DNA from: Methanoculleus taiwanensis
GTDB taxonomy: Archaea; Halobacteriota; Methanomicrobia; Methanomicrobiales; Methanoculleaceae
NCBI RefSeq assembly: GCF_004102725.1
Contig: NZ_LHQS01000002.1
Coordinates: forward strand, 611,984 to 675,983
Reading direction: 5' to 3'
Length of the DNA stretch: 64,000 bases
The notes beneath the pieces were generated by a model, which was not told the DNA's origin, made no database searches, and saw nothing but the letters and a program-made list of their open reading frames with translations. The translations under genes and the position numbers were made by a program. Shown here piece after piece: positions 16,211 to 24,037 of the stretch (position 1 is its first letter; every line of letters begins with the position of its first letter).

Positions 16211-17245
16211 ATGGCGACGATAGGCGTACTGACCGGTGGGGGCGACTGTCCGGGGCTGAACGCCGTCATCAGGGCGGTCGTCAGGACGGGCATCAAATAC
16301 GGCTACGATACGCTCGGGATCCGTGACGGCTGGGCGGGGCTCGTCGAGGGCAACGTCGAACCGCTCACCGACTACTCGGTGACCGGCATCCTCCCGAAAG
16401 GCGGTACGATCCTCGGCACGTCGCGGACGAATCCCTTCAAGAAAGATGCGGATCTCCAGCGCCTCAAGGACAATATCAGAAAGTTTGGTATCGACGCGAT
16501 CGTTGCGATCGGGGGCGAAGATACCCTCGGGGTGGCATCGAAACTCTCCGGTATGGGCATACCGGTCGTCGGTGTCCCGAAGACGATCGACAACGACGTC
16601 TCCGGGACGGACTATACCTTCGGCTTCGATACGGCCGTCGCCATCGTGACCGAAGCCATCGACCGCCTGCACACGACTGCCGAGTCGCACCACCGGATCA
16701 TGGTGGTTGAGGTGATGGGGCGGCACGCCGGGTGGATTGCGACGATGTCGGGGATCGCCGGGGGTGCAGACGAGATCCTCATCCCCGAGGTGCCGTTCGA
16801 CCTTGATGAGGTCTGCAAACACCTCCGGGCACGCTACGAGAGCGGGAAACTCTTCAGCATCGTCGTCGTGGCCGAAGGGGCAAAACCGAGCGGTGGTGAA
16901 GGGGTCATCACCCAGTCCGAGAAGACGGATGCGTTCGGGCACGCCCGGCTCGGCGGAGTCGGGAATTACCTTCGCGAGGAGCTTGAAGAGCGGCTCGGCA
17001 TGGAGACCCGGGTGACCGTTCTCGGCCACGTCCAGCGGGGAGGGTCTCCGACGGCGCACGACCGCGTTCTCGCCACCCGGTTCGGCGTCAAAGCGGTCGA
17101 GCTGATCCGGGAGAAGAACTACGGGAAGATGGCCGCCCTGTGTGGGGACGCCATCGTGGCGGTACCGATAGAGGAGGCGGTCGCCACGCTAAAGACCGTC
17201 GATATGGATCTCTACGACCTCTCTAAGATCTTCTTTGGGGGATGA
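16211..17245 (+). CDS. 6-phosphofructokinase PfkA family, PPi-type residues
   Basis: 344 aa from the ATG at 16211. PfkA family: GVLTGGGDCPGLNAVI at the N-terminus, PKTIDNDVSGTDYTFGFDTA in the active site, MGRHAGWIA and RGGSPTAHDR for substrate binding. At the two positions used to predict the phosphoryl donor it has Asp104 (GGED) and Lys124 (VPKTIDND), the combination of pyrophosphate-dependent enzymes; ATP enzymes carry Gly at both. It phosphorylates fructose 6-phosphate and with PPi is reversible. Most methanogens known to have PFK use the unrelated ADP-dependent enzyme, so transfer from bacteria (the sequence is actinobacterial in style) is likely. Confidence 0.88.
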   Translation: MATIGVLTGGGDCPGLNAVIRAVVRTGIKYGYDTLGIRDGWAGLVEGNVEPLTDYSVTGILPKGGTILGTSRTNPFKKDADLQRLKDNIRKFGIDAIVAIGGEDTLGVASKLSGMGIPVVGVPKTIDNDVSGTDYTFGFDTAVAIVTEAIDRLHTTAESHHRIMVVEVMGRHAGWIATMSGIAGGADEILIPEVPFDLDEVCKHLRARYESGKLFSIVVVAEGAKPSGGEGVITQSEKTDAFGHARLGGVGNYLREELEERLGMETRVTVLGHVQRGGSPTAHDRVLATRFGVKAVELIREKNYGKMAALCGDAIVAVPIEEAVATLKTVDMDLYDLSKIFFGG

Positions 17246-17253
17246 ACTCCCCC
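17237..17253 (+). terminator. terminator hairpin after PFK
   Basis: GGGGG / CCCCC stem with a seven-base loop, overlapping the PFK stop codon and followed by a short T run. Confidence 0.5.
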
Positions 17254-17292
17254 CTTTCCGGTCTTTTGCGGTGCCGTCGAGCCGGGTATTCA

Positions 17293-17931
17293 TCAGTCGA
17301 TCAGGAGGAGCGCCATCGGCTCCGGATGTTCCGTGCAGGGGAATGTGATCGGCATCCCGGCGAGCTCCGCGGTCTTCTTCATATTGATCCCGACGGCATG
17401 CTCGGGCATCCGGGCCATTGTCGGATGGACGCAGAGGCCTCCTTTTACATTGCAGGTCTCGCAGAGCCGGCATGAACCATTGACGAGAGCAAGCGCCAGC
17501 GTGTATCCGGCATTGAACGCGGCCTTCTCGAGTTCCAGCATGACCGGCAGGATCTCACGGCTTCCGGAGAAGTAATCCTTCCAGAACTGCTCCGCCTTCT
17601 CCTTCTTTTCCTGAGGAGAATCCGGATCCAGCCAGTACTTGTAGATCGAACGTACGACGTCGGGATCAACCTCCGCATCCGACCGGAACTTTACCAGCAG
17701 GACGTACCGGTACTCCCCCAGGATCTTCCGGAATTCATCCGGCGTCGGGACATACGGCGGGCATGTCAGCTTTTTGCCATAGGTGACGCACCCTGATCTG
17801 CACTTGAGAGGGACGCGGTTCTCCACAATCACATCGCACGCCGGAATAATCCGGGCATCCTTTGCACCCAGCGTGAAGGCGGTCTGCCGGATGAACTCGA
17901 ATTCATTGGTTTCATTCGTGTCGAAGGTCAT
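17293..17931 (-). CDS. DUF2284 metal-binding protein
   Basis: 212 aa. Cysteines come in two clusters: CRSGCVTYGKKLTCPPY near residue 45 and CRLCETCNVKGGLCVHP near 155, plus FPCTEHPEP at the end. This is the pattern of DUF2284 proteins, predicted metal or iron-sulfur binding, common in methanogens and clostridia. Soluble, no signal. Role unknown; related proteins are found near corrinoid and hydrogenase-maturation genes, but no such gene is near here. Convergent with PFK. Confidence 0.85.
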   Translation of the reverse strand: MTFDTNETNEFEFIRQTAFTLGAKDARIIPACDVIVENRVPLKCRSGCVTYGKKLTCPPYVPTPDEFRKILGEYRYVLLVKFRSDAEVDPDVVRSIYKYWLDPDSPQEKKEKAEQFWKDYFSGSREILPVMLELEKAAFNAGYTLALALVNGSCRLCETCNVKGGLCVHPTMARMPEHAVGINMKKTAELAGMPITFPCTEHPEPMALLLID

Positions 17932-18062
17932 TATGATCAGTCCGTCCGTCTCGAAGATTCTATCGTATCATTATTCCTCGCCCTCCGGCAAATAATCTCT
18001 CTGCCGGCGACCCGTTCTTCACTGATCCTGAATAATCACTTTTTGCCGTGCCGTCACCACAG

Positions 18063-18070
18063 GGCTTAAT
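18063..18070 (+). promoter_or_regulatory. TATA-like box upstream of ABC exporter
   Basis: gcttaata at 18063-18070 predicts a start near 18095, just ahead of a GGAGG at 18098-18102. Confidence 0.4.
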
Positions 18071-18218
18071 ACCTTCAGGAGACTGTTAGCCTCTTCTGGA
18101 GGAAACTGTTCTGGCCGACATACGGAACTCCGGGTTTTTCAGGCGCTCCCGCCACGGGCTCTCGTTCGTCAGGGAGATACTCCGCTCTCCCGACGGGGGG
18201 AACCAGGGGCTTCGAGCC

Positions 18219-20015
18219 GTGGATCTCGCATTCTTCCTCCGCTATGCCCGGCCGATCTGGAAGGTTGGCCTTCTCGCCCTCCTTGCCACGGTCGTCGTCG
18301 CGGGCTTAAAGACGCTCATTCCGCTCTCAAGCAAGTTCTTCATCGATACCATTCTCCCCGGCGGTGCCGGAACCGGAGGTGGGGGTATGCTCTCGTCGCT
18401 GCTCCCGGAGGGTCTCTCCGCACCCGTATCGCTTGCCCTCGGGTCGCTTACCGGGCTCGCGGTAGCCCTGCTCCTGGTCGGCATCGTTACGGGCGGCGTG
18501 GACGTCGTCCGGAACTACCTCATCGCCCAGTTCCGGGAGCGGTTCTCGTTCAACCTCCAGACCGATCTCTTCGACCACGTCCTCCGGTTCCCGCTCTCCT
18601 ACTTCAAAACGCAGCAGACCGGGTATGTGATGTCGCGGATCTCCGACGATGTGCAGATCCTGCAGTACATCTTCTCCCAGTTTCTGCCGAATATGATCTC
18701 GAACACGCTCTACGTAGTCTTCTCCTTCATCATTCTCTTCAGCCTGAGCTCCCGGCTGACGGTGGTCGTGATCGCTTTCGTCCCGCTCTTTCTGCTGGTG
18801 AACGCGCTCTTCATCAGCCGCATCAGGGCGGTGACCTACCGCGAGCGGGAACGGCAGGCATACGTCCTGCGCGATCTCGCCGAGGTGCTCGCCGGCATCG
18901 ATACCGTCAAGACCTATGCGGCGGAAGACCGCGAGGTCGGCAGGATCTCCCGCACCTTGCAGAGCGTCATCAATACCCGGATCCGGAATACCATGCTCGG
19001 GGCCTTCTCCGAGTACGTCCGGCTTACGGTTCAGTTTCTCATGCTCATCGCAGTCTTCTGGTTCGGCGGAACCGAAGTGCTCGCGGGACGGATGACGCCC
19101 GGGGATTTCGTAGCGTTCATCGTCTACATCGCAACCTTTGCGGCAACGGTGAACACGTTCTTCTCGTTCCCGGTCGTGCTCCAGCCAGCCCTCACGTCCG
19201 CAGGAAGGCTCCGGGAGATCTTCGGCCTCGCTCCCGAGTACGAGCGGGACGAACTCCTTACTCCCGGGAGTGTCGAGGGGCGGATCGCCTTCTCGAATGT
19301 GACCTTTGCGTATACCGAAGGCGCACCGGTGCTCAAAAACGTCAGTTTCACCGTTCAACCGGGCGATGTGGTCGCCGTCGTCGGCAGAACCGGCGCCGGG
19401 AAGACCACGCTTGCCAACCTGCTCCTGAAGGCCGCCGCGCCGCAGTCGGGAACCATCACCCTTGACTCCTGCGATCTCGACCTCATCGATCCACGGTGGC
19501 TGCGCCGCCGGATCGCGATCGTCTCGCAGGATCTCTTCCTCTTCCACACGACGATCGAGGATAATATCCGCTACAGCAGACCGGAGGCCACGAGGGACGA
19601 GGTTATCGAGGCGGCGAAGAAAGCCCGTATCCATGATGATATCACGCGTTTTCCGGGCGGCTACGAGACCGTCGTCGGAGAGCGGGGCACCCGGCTCTCG
19701 GTCGGCCAGCGGCAGCGGATCGCCATCGCCCGGGCGTTCCTCAAGGATGCACCGATCCTCATCCTCGACGAGCCCACCTCTGCCCTTGACCGGGAGACCG
19801 AGCGCGAACTGCAGGAGACGCTGCGGACGCTCGTGCGCCGCCGCACGACGATCATCATATCGCACCGCCTCTCGCTGCTCTCGATCGCAGACCGGGTGCT
19901 CTCGGTTGAGGACGGGCTCGTGCGTGAGGTAAAGCCCGGCAGCCTTCGTGCCGGTGATGCGATCGGCGGCGGCGCTCCGGAACGCGGAGCACCGGCAGCC
20001 GCGTATAACCTCTGA
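18219..20015 (+). CDS. ABC exporter, fused membrane and ATPase domains
   Basis: 598 aa from a GTG at 18219 with AGGGG about nine bases upstream. Residues 1-320 are a six-helix type 1 exporter domain (FSFNLQTDLFDHVLRFPLSYF, TGYVMSRISDDVQIL). Residues about 340-580 are the ATPase: Walker A GRTGAGKTT (~390), signature LSVGQRQRIAIARAF (~493), Walker [13 protein letters not shown] (~514), H-loop IIISHRLS. Works as a dimer exporting lipid, peptide or drug. The frame stays open upstream to 18090 with a GGAGG eight bases before a CTG at 18111, so a longer N-terminus with a non-standard start is possible. Confidence 0.88.
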   Translation: MDLAFFLRYARPIWKVGLLALLATVVVAGLKTLIPLSSKFFIDTILPGGAGTGGGGMLSSLLPEGLSAPVSLALGSLTGLAVALLLVGIVTGGVDVVRNYLIAQFRERFSFNLQTDLFDHVLRFPLSYFKTQQTGYVMSRISDDVQILQYIFSQFLPNMISNTLYVVFSFIILFSLSSRLTVVVIAFVPLFLLVNALFISRIRAVTYRERERQAYVLRDLAEVLAGIDTVKTYAAEDREVGRISRTLQSVINTRIRNTMLGAFSEYVRLTVQFLMLIAVFWFGGTEVLAGRMTPGDFVAFIVYIATFAATVNTFFSFPVVLQPALTSAGRLREIFGLAPEYERDELLTPGSVEGRIAFSNVTFAYTEGAPVLKNVSFTVQPGDVVAVVGRTGAGKTTLANLLLKAAAPQSGTITLDSCDLDLIDPRWLRRRIAIVSQDLFLFHTTIEDNIRYSRPEATRDEVIEAAKKARIHDDITRFPGGYETVVGERGTRLSVGQRQRIAIARAFLKDAPILILDEPTSALDRETERELQETLRTLVRRRTTIIISHRLSLLSIADRVLSVEDGLVREVKPGSLRAGDAIGGGAPERGAPAAAYNL

Positions 20016-20022
20016 AAATACT

Positions 20023-20030
20023 ATTTATAT
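20023..20030 (+). promoter_or_regulatory. TATA box of DUF5714 gene
   Basis: atttatat at 20023-20030; predicted start lies within a few bases of the ATG at 20054, so the message should be leaderless and the in-frame upstream start at 20033 is excluded. Confidence 0.55.
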
Positions 20031-20053
20031 GGGTGCGTGAGCCAGGTACATGC

Positions 20054-20779
20054 ATGGAACATACCACGGGCTGCCTGGTCTGCGGCCGGGATCTCGTGTA
20101 CCTCGACGGACCGCGCCGGGTAACGTGCACCTACTGCGGTGAGACGGAGGATGCCGAGGTCATCTGTCCGGAGGGGCACTTCATCTGCGATCGCTGCCAC
20201 AGTCTCTCCGCGCTCGACCTGATCGAACGGTACTGCGAGAGGACGACCGATACTGATCCGCTCGCGATCGCCTGCACGCTGATGCAAAGTCCGGCGGTCA
20301 GGATGCACGGGCCCGAACACCACTTTCTGGTTCCTGCCGTCCTCCTTGCGGCATACTACAACCATACCGGCGAGCCGGAGATGAAGGCGAAGATGCTTCC
20401 GATCGCGAAAAATCGGGCGGAAGCGGTGAAAGGCGGCTTCTGCGGGACGCATGGGACATGCGGGGGCGCCGTTGGAACCGGTATCTTCATAAGCCTGATC
20501 ACCGGCGCAACGCCGGTGAAGCAGAAGGAATGGTCGCTTGCGAACCAGATGACCGCACGGAGCCTGATGCTGATTGCCCGGCACGGGGGGCCACGGTGCT
20601 GCAAGCGGAACTCCTGGCTTGCGATAACGGCGGCAGTCACGTTCCTTTCGGAGCGGTTCGGTATCGATCTTCCGGTCCGGACGACAGTCCGGTGTTCATT
20701 CTCCGCGATCAACCGCGAGTGTCTCGGCGAGGCCTGCCCGTTTAATCCGGCCGCGGCACGGGCAGCTAAAGAGGGGTGA
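20054..20779 (+). CDS. DUF5714 cysteine-rich protein
   Basis: 241 aa. The N-terminal ~55 residues hold a zinc-ribbon-like set of cysteines (CLVCGRDL, CTYCGE, CPEGHFICDRCHS). The rest is helical with further conserved cysteines (GFCGTHGTCGGAVGTGIF, RCCKRNSW, CLGEACPF). This resembles DUF5714 proteins of methanogens and clostridia, some linked to radical SAM enzymes. Metal or iron-sulfur binding is likely; reaction unknown. The start follows from the TATA position. Confidence 0.75.
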   Translation: MEHTTGCLVCGRDLVYLDGPRRVTCTYCGETEDAEVICPEGHFICDRCHSLSALDLIERYCERTTDTDPLAIACTLMQSPAVRMHGPEHHFLVPAVLLAAYYNHTGEPEMKAKMLPIAKNRAEAVKGGFCGTHGTCGGAVGTGIFISLITGATPVKQKEWSLANQMTARSLMLIARHGGPRCCKRNSWLAITAAVTFLSERFGIDLPVRTTVRCSFSAINRECLGEACPFNPAAARAAKEG

Positions 20780-20788
20780 TCCGGCCGG

Positions 20789-20980
20789 TCACTCGACCGG
20801 AAACCCGGCTTTTCGCGCGACAAACGCGATCGCGTAGTACGCAACGACGACTCCGGCAAAGGTCGCCGCAAGAGAGGTGAGGTTGCCCGGCCAGACCGCC
20901 GATGCCCACGAACCGAAGGCAAAACCGATGAGCACCGAGAGAAAGAGGACGATGATGGTTATTCTATCTGAGAACGGCAT
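20789..20980 (-). CDS. small two-helix membrane protein
   Basis: 63 aa, MPFSDRITIIVLFLSVLIGFA, with two hydrophobic helices (about 8-27 and 34-54) and a basic end (RKAGFPVE). No recognised family. Convergent with the DUF5714 gene. A longer frame upstream has biased, non-coding composition. Confidence 0.55.
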   Translation of the reverse strand: MPFSDRITIIVLFLSVLIGFAFGSWASAVWPGNLTSLAATFAGVVVAYYAIAFVARKAGFPVE

Positions 20981-21136
20981 TCTGTATCCCGGACAGATGG
21001 TAGATCGCCTGAGGCTAATAGCCTTCCCTTCTCTTGTGCAGGGCTGATTGCGGCAGCGGATCGAGCTCTCTGCAGACCTCTCCACCAGAGCCTCCATCTC
21101 AACATTTTTCCATCTCCCCGGACGAGAAGTACTCCG

Positions 21137-21835
21137 ATGTTTCTTGCGTGCCACCTCTTTGTCGGCGTGCTGATCGGCCTTCTGCTTGCCGATCGTTTTC
21201 GGGATCGGAGGCTTCTTCCCATCGCCGCCGCTGGCGCGCTCCTCCCCGATCTCATCGACAAACCGCTTGGCCACCTGCTGCTCGCCGACTCGATCGACGA
21301 CGGACGGATCTACATGCACGGGCTCTTCATCGTTCTCTTTCTCCTCCTTGCAGGGATTCTGCTCTGGCGAAAGAGGCATTCTTTTGTTCTCCTCGCCCTC
21401 GCGCTCGGCATCCTCTCGCACCAGATCCTCGACGCGATGTGGGAGGTTCCCGTCAGCTGGTTCTATCCGCTCTTTGGGCCCTACCAGGCGGGCGACTTCC
21501 CCGACTTCTTTGCATTCGCCCTCTGGAGCGAGCTTGCCTCTCTCTCCGAGTGGGTCTTTGCCGCAGTCTCCGCCGTCCTTCTGGTGCTCGCCTACCGGGA
21601 TGTGGTGGAGCGCCGCCTCGGGTCACGACCGGTTGTCGCCGCCCGGAGTGCAGTTCCCCTGCTCGCTCCGCTTCTTGCGGGGCTCGGATCCGCCGCAATG
21701 CTCCTCCTCATGACCGGAAGCACGAGTGAGGTGTTCATGGTCGGCGAGACTCCGGAGACGAACCTCCTCCTTATGGCCGTCGGTTTCGGCGGGGCGGTGC
21801 TGCTCCGGCGGCGCCCTGCTACGGTATGCGAGTGA
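21137..21835 (+). CDS. membrane-bound metal-dependent hydrolase, YdjM/DUF457 type
   Basis: 232 aa, about six helices. Conserved polar motifs within the membrane are LACHLFVGVLIG, AAGALLPDLIDKPL, DDGRIYMHGLF and SHQILDAMWEVPV, giving the His/Asp set of the family. Reaction is unknown; members are called LexA-regulated or inner-membrane hydrolases, often tied to phospholipids. The last 17 bases overlap the convergent archaellin gene, an unusually tight tail-to-tail arrangement. Confidence 0.8.
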   Translation: MFLACHLFVGVLIGLLLADRFRDRRLLPIAAAGALLPDLIDKPLGHLLLADSIDDGRIYMHGLFIVLFLLLAGILLWRKRHSFVLLALALGILSHQILDAMWEVPVSWFYPLFGPYQAGDFPDFFAFALWSELASLSEWVFAAVSAVLLVLAYRDVVERRLGSRPVVAARSAVPLLAPLLAGLGSAAMLLLMTGSTSEVFMVGETPETNLLLMAVGFGGAVLLRRRPATVCE

Positions 21836-22397
21836 CGGGATCGATGGCGGCGGGGAGGTGCCTCTCCACCCGGAGAGCGCCGGCGCCGGCAGGCTTTATC
21901 TCGACGGTAAACTCACCGTTGGCGACGAGGTCGCTGACGAATAACGGCGCGACGTAGATCTGGAACTCCTCGCCCGGTTCGAGCATGCTGTCACCATCGT
22001 CGTTGAAGGTCTCTCCGACGCTCCACTTGCTGGAACCGATGGGCGGGATCGTATGCATCAACGGGACTTCCTGCGTCAGGTCACGTTTATGGTTCCGGCT
22101 GAGGAACCGGACGGCTGCCGTGCTGATATCGACGGCTCCCCCTCCCGCGGCGAGGCCGACCGGGATGCAGATCCTCTGCACATGGACGCCATCCTGGCTG
22201 AATCCGTAGATCGATCCCGTGGCCTTCAGGCTCGAGCTCGCCTGCTGCACCTCGTCGTGCACGACCTGCTGGGTATTCTGGATGGCGATAAACCCGGTGC
22301 CGAGCACCATATAGGAGAAGACGGATGCGACGACGACAAACGCGATGAGGATGATGGCGGCCTCAAGCCCGGTGAAGCCATCATCCCTATCGCACAT
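21819..22397 (-). CDS. archaellin (flagellin) homologue, short leader
   Basis: 192 aa. The class III signal is a seven-residue leader MCDRDDG followed by FTGLEAAIILIAFVVVASVF, the archaellin N-terminal helix cleaved by prepilin peptidase after Gly7. The C-terminal domain is a beta domain (GSIYGFSQDGVHVQRICIPV, VAPLFVSDLVANGEFTVEIKP). Last gene of an operon with a second archaellin, a cohesin protein and a dockerin protease. No archaellum motor genes are in the window, so it may build an archaellum from elsewhere or a dedicated pilus. Confidence 0.85.
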   Translation of the reverse strand: MCDRDDGFTGLEAAIILIAFVVVASVFSYMVLGTGFIAIQNTQQVVHDEVQQASSSLKATGSIYGFSQDGVHVQRICIPVGLAAGGGAVDISTAAVRFLSRNHKRDLTQEVPLMHTIPPIGSSKWSVGETFNDDGDSMLEPGEEFQIYVAPLFVSDLVANGEFTVEIKPAGAGALRVERHLPAAIDPVTRIP

Positions 22398-22412
22398 CCC
22401 ATCATCTCCTGT

Positions 22413-23021
22413 TCAGATCAGTTCATAGTAGTCGTTTGCCGTTATATCGGGTGGGGCTGTCCGTGTCAGCGCAAGGGCGACTCCCGTATCGGGGATGATC
22501 TCGACAGTGAAGGTATCCCCTTCGGCGATATTTGCGGTACTGAGATCGAGTTTGACCGCAACAAGTTCTCCCGCCTCGAGGATAGTATTGGAGTCTTTGC
22601 GGTATCGCCAGACTATCTCTTCTATCTTCGGATCCCCGGGAGGGATTGTCAGGAGAACATCATGGAGCGCTATCCGGTAGGACACCCGGGTCATATCGAC
22701 GCCGGTCCCTTTGCTGGCGGTCTCGAGGTTGATCTCGACCTTGCCTACCTTCCCTCCGGACGGATCGCCCTGGCAGACCACCGTCCCGCCGAGGGCGAGC
22801 GCGTTTCCCGACTGCTCGATACCGGCGTGGATGACCTCCTGGCTCTTCTGGGTTGCAAAAAAACCGCTGCCGAGGACGACGAAGGAGAAGACCGAGGCGA
22901 CGACGATAAAAGCGATGAGGATGATCGCCGCCTCAAGACCCGTAAAGGCCTCGTCGCCGTTCGCCGCCCCTGCCGGGAACCGGTGCCGTTTCTGCCTGGT
23001 TCCTGGAGCCGGGGTCTGCAT
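22413..23021 (-). CDS. archaellin homologue, long leader
   Basis: 202 aa from the ATG at 23021, with GGTGAG seven bases upstream; a GTG at 23033 is also in frame. The leader is unusually long (about 25 residues, basic: GTRQKRHRFPAGAANGDEA) before FTGLEAAIILIAFIVVASVF, and the residue before the cleavage point would be Ala rather than Gly. The mature part is archaellin-like with a beta domain (VSYRIALHDVLLTIPPGDP). It lies eight bases downstream of the cohesin gene and 15 bases upstream of the second archaellin. Confidence 0.82.
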   Translation of the reverse strand: MQTPAPGTRQKRHRFPAGAANGDEAFTGLEAAIILIAFIVVASVFSFVVLGSGFFATQKSQEVIHAGIEQSGNALALGGTVVCQGDPSGGKVGKVEINLETASKGTGVDMTRVSYRIALHDVLLTIPPGDPKIEEIVWRYRKDSNTILEAGELVAVKLDLSTANIAEGDTFTVEIIPDTGVALALTRTAPPDITANDYYELI

Positions 23022-23029
23022 GGTTCGTC

Positions 23030-24025
23030 TCACCGCCGGAGTATTGAGATCAGGAGCACACCGGCGAGTGCAAGCCAGATCGAGAAACCGGGCGCAGCGG
23101 TGCTCGCCGGAGTTGCCGGGCTCTCCGTGGTACGTATTGCCGTAAACGACGGCGTTACCACTGTCGTGCTCGCTGCTGTCGCCGTCGGCGTGGACACCTC
23201 TGCCGCTCCCGACGCTGCAGCGGAGAGAGACGTCGGTTCGGGTGTCGGGGTGGCCGTACCCGATGCTCCGCTAAGGTCGATGACGGCAACGAACGTCTGC
23301 TTCGCAAGATCGGTGATCGTCGCCGTCGGCACCGTGCAGGTTACCGTGTTCGGGCTCTCAGAAAGGGTATACTCGATACCCGCGGTCTCGAGATACTCGA
23401 TGAGTGCTGCGACCTCTCCGGTCACCACAACCGGTATCCCCTCGGAAGCTCCTGTGCGGTCCATTCTGTCACGGAGGCTCTCCGTGACGAGCGCCGCGTG
23501 CGGTGTCGCCGTTGGCTCGGGGTCGCTTCCGCCGCTATCGGGGGTAGGCGTCGGCGTTCCGGCAATATGTATCTGCCCGCTCCGAAGAGAGGCCTCGATC
23601 TCTGCTCCGGTGGGCGTGGCATCGGTCAGGGTCGCCGAGACAATCGTGAGTGACGTGGAGGCACCTGCAGCCCCTACCGCCTCGATCCCGATCTCGCAGA
23701 CCGTCGCCGCTCCTTCAAGTCCGGGGCTCTGGATCTGGAAAGCACCTATCCGGGCGGTTCCGAGCGAGTTATTGTAGTTCGAAAGCGGCCCGGTATCGAA
23801 ACTCCCACCGCTCACCCCGGTCACCTGCACGACCGCAGGGTTGTACGCAAGGTCGAGTGCGATCGTTCCGAGGTTCTCGGCGCCCGTCACGGAGACCTCC
23901 GCGACCGTCGTCTCACCCGGATTGAGAGTGATATCCTGAATCGATACCGTAGGTATGGCCTGCACCGCAACCGTTGCGTATGCCAGGCAGACGATAACCA
24001 GTATCCATTGCCATCTCTTCATCAT
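23030..24025 (-). CDS. cohesin-domain surface protein with PGF-CTERM anchor
   Basis: 331 aa. Signal peptide (1-23), then a cohesin-like domain at about 25-155 (VSIQDITLNPGETTVAEVSV, NLGTIALDLAYNPAVVQVTG, ARIGAFQIQSPGLEGAATV), a Thr/Pro linker, a small domain at about 180-255 (GIPVVVTGEVAALIEYLETA), another Thr/Ser/Pro linker and a C-terminal APGFSIWLALAGVLLISILR. That end is a PGF-CTERM type sorting signal, recognised by archaeosortase A, so the protein should be lipid-anchored on the surface. It follows the dockerin protease by 12 bases, making it the obvious partner. Confidence 0.83.
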   Translation of the reverse strand: MMKRWQWILVIVCLAYATVAVQAIPTVSIQDITLNPGETTVAEVSVTGAENLGTIALDLAYNPAVVQVTGVSGGSFDTGPLSNYNNSLGTARIGAFQIQSPGLEGAATVCEIGIEAVGAAGASTSLTIVSATLTDATPTGAEIEASLRSGQIHIAGTPTPTPDSGGSDPEPTATPHAALVTESLRDRMDRTGASEGIPVVVTGEVAALIEYLETAGIEYTLSESPNTVTCTVPTATITDLAKQTFVAVIDLSGASGTATPTPEPTSLSAAASGAAEVSTPTATAASTTVVTPSFTAIRTTESPATPASTAAPGFSIWLALAGVLLISILRR

Positions 24026-24037
24026 AGTTCACCAGGA

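Noticed and set aside
18327-19865. Minus-strand frame of 512 codons
   Set aside because: Antisense to the ABC exporter with all ATPase motifs; composition is charged and repetitive.
22053-23777. Plus-strand frame of 574 codons
   Set aside because: Antisense to two archaellins and the cohesin gene, both of which have strong family motifs.
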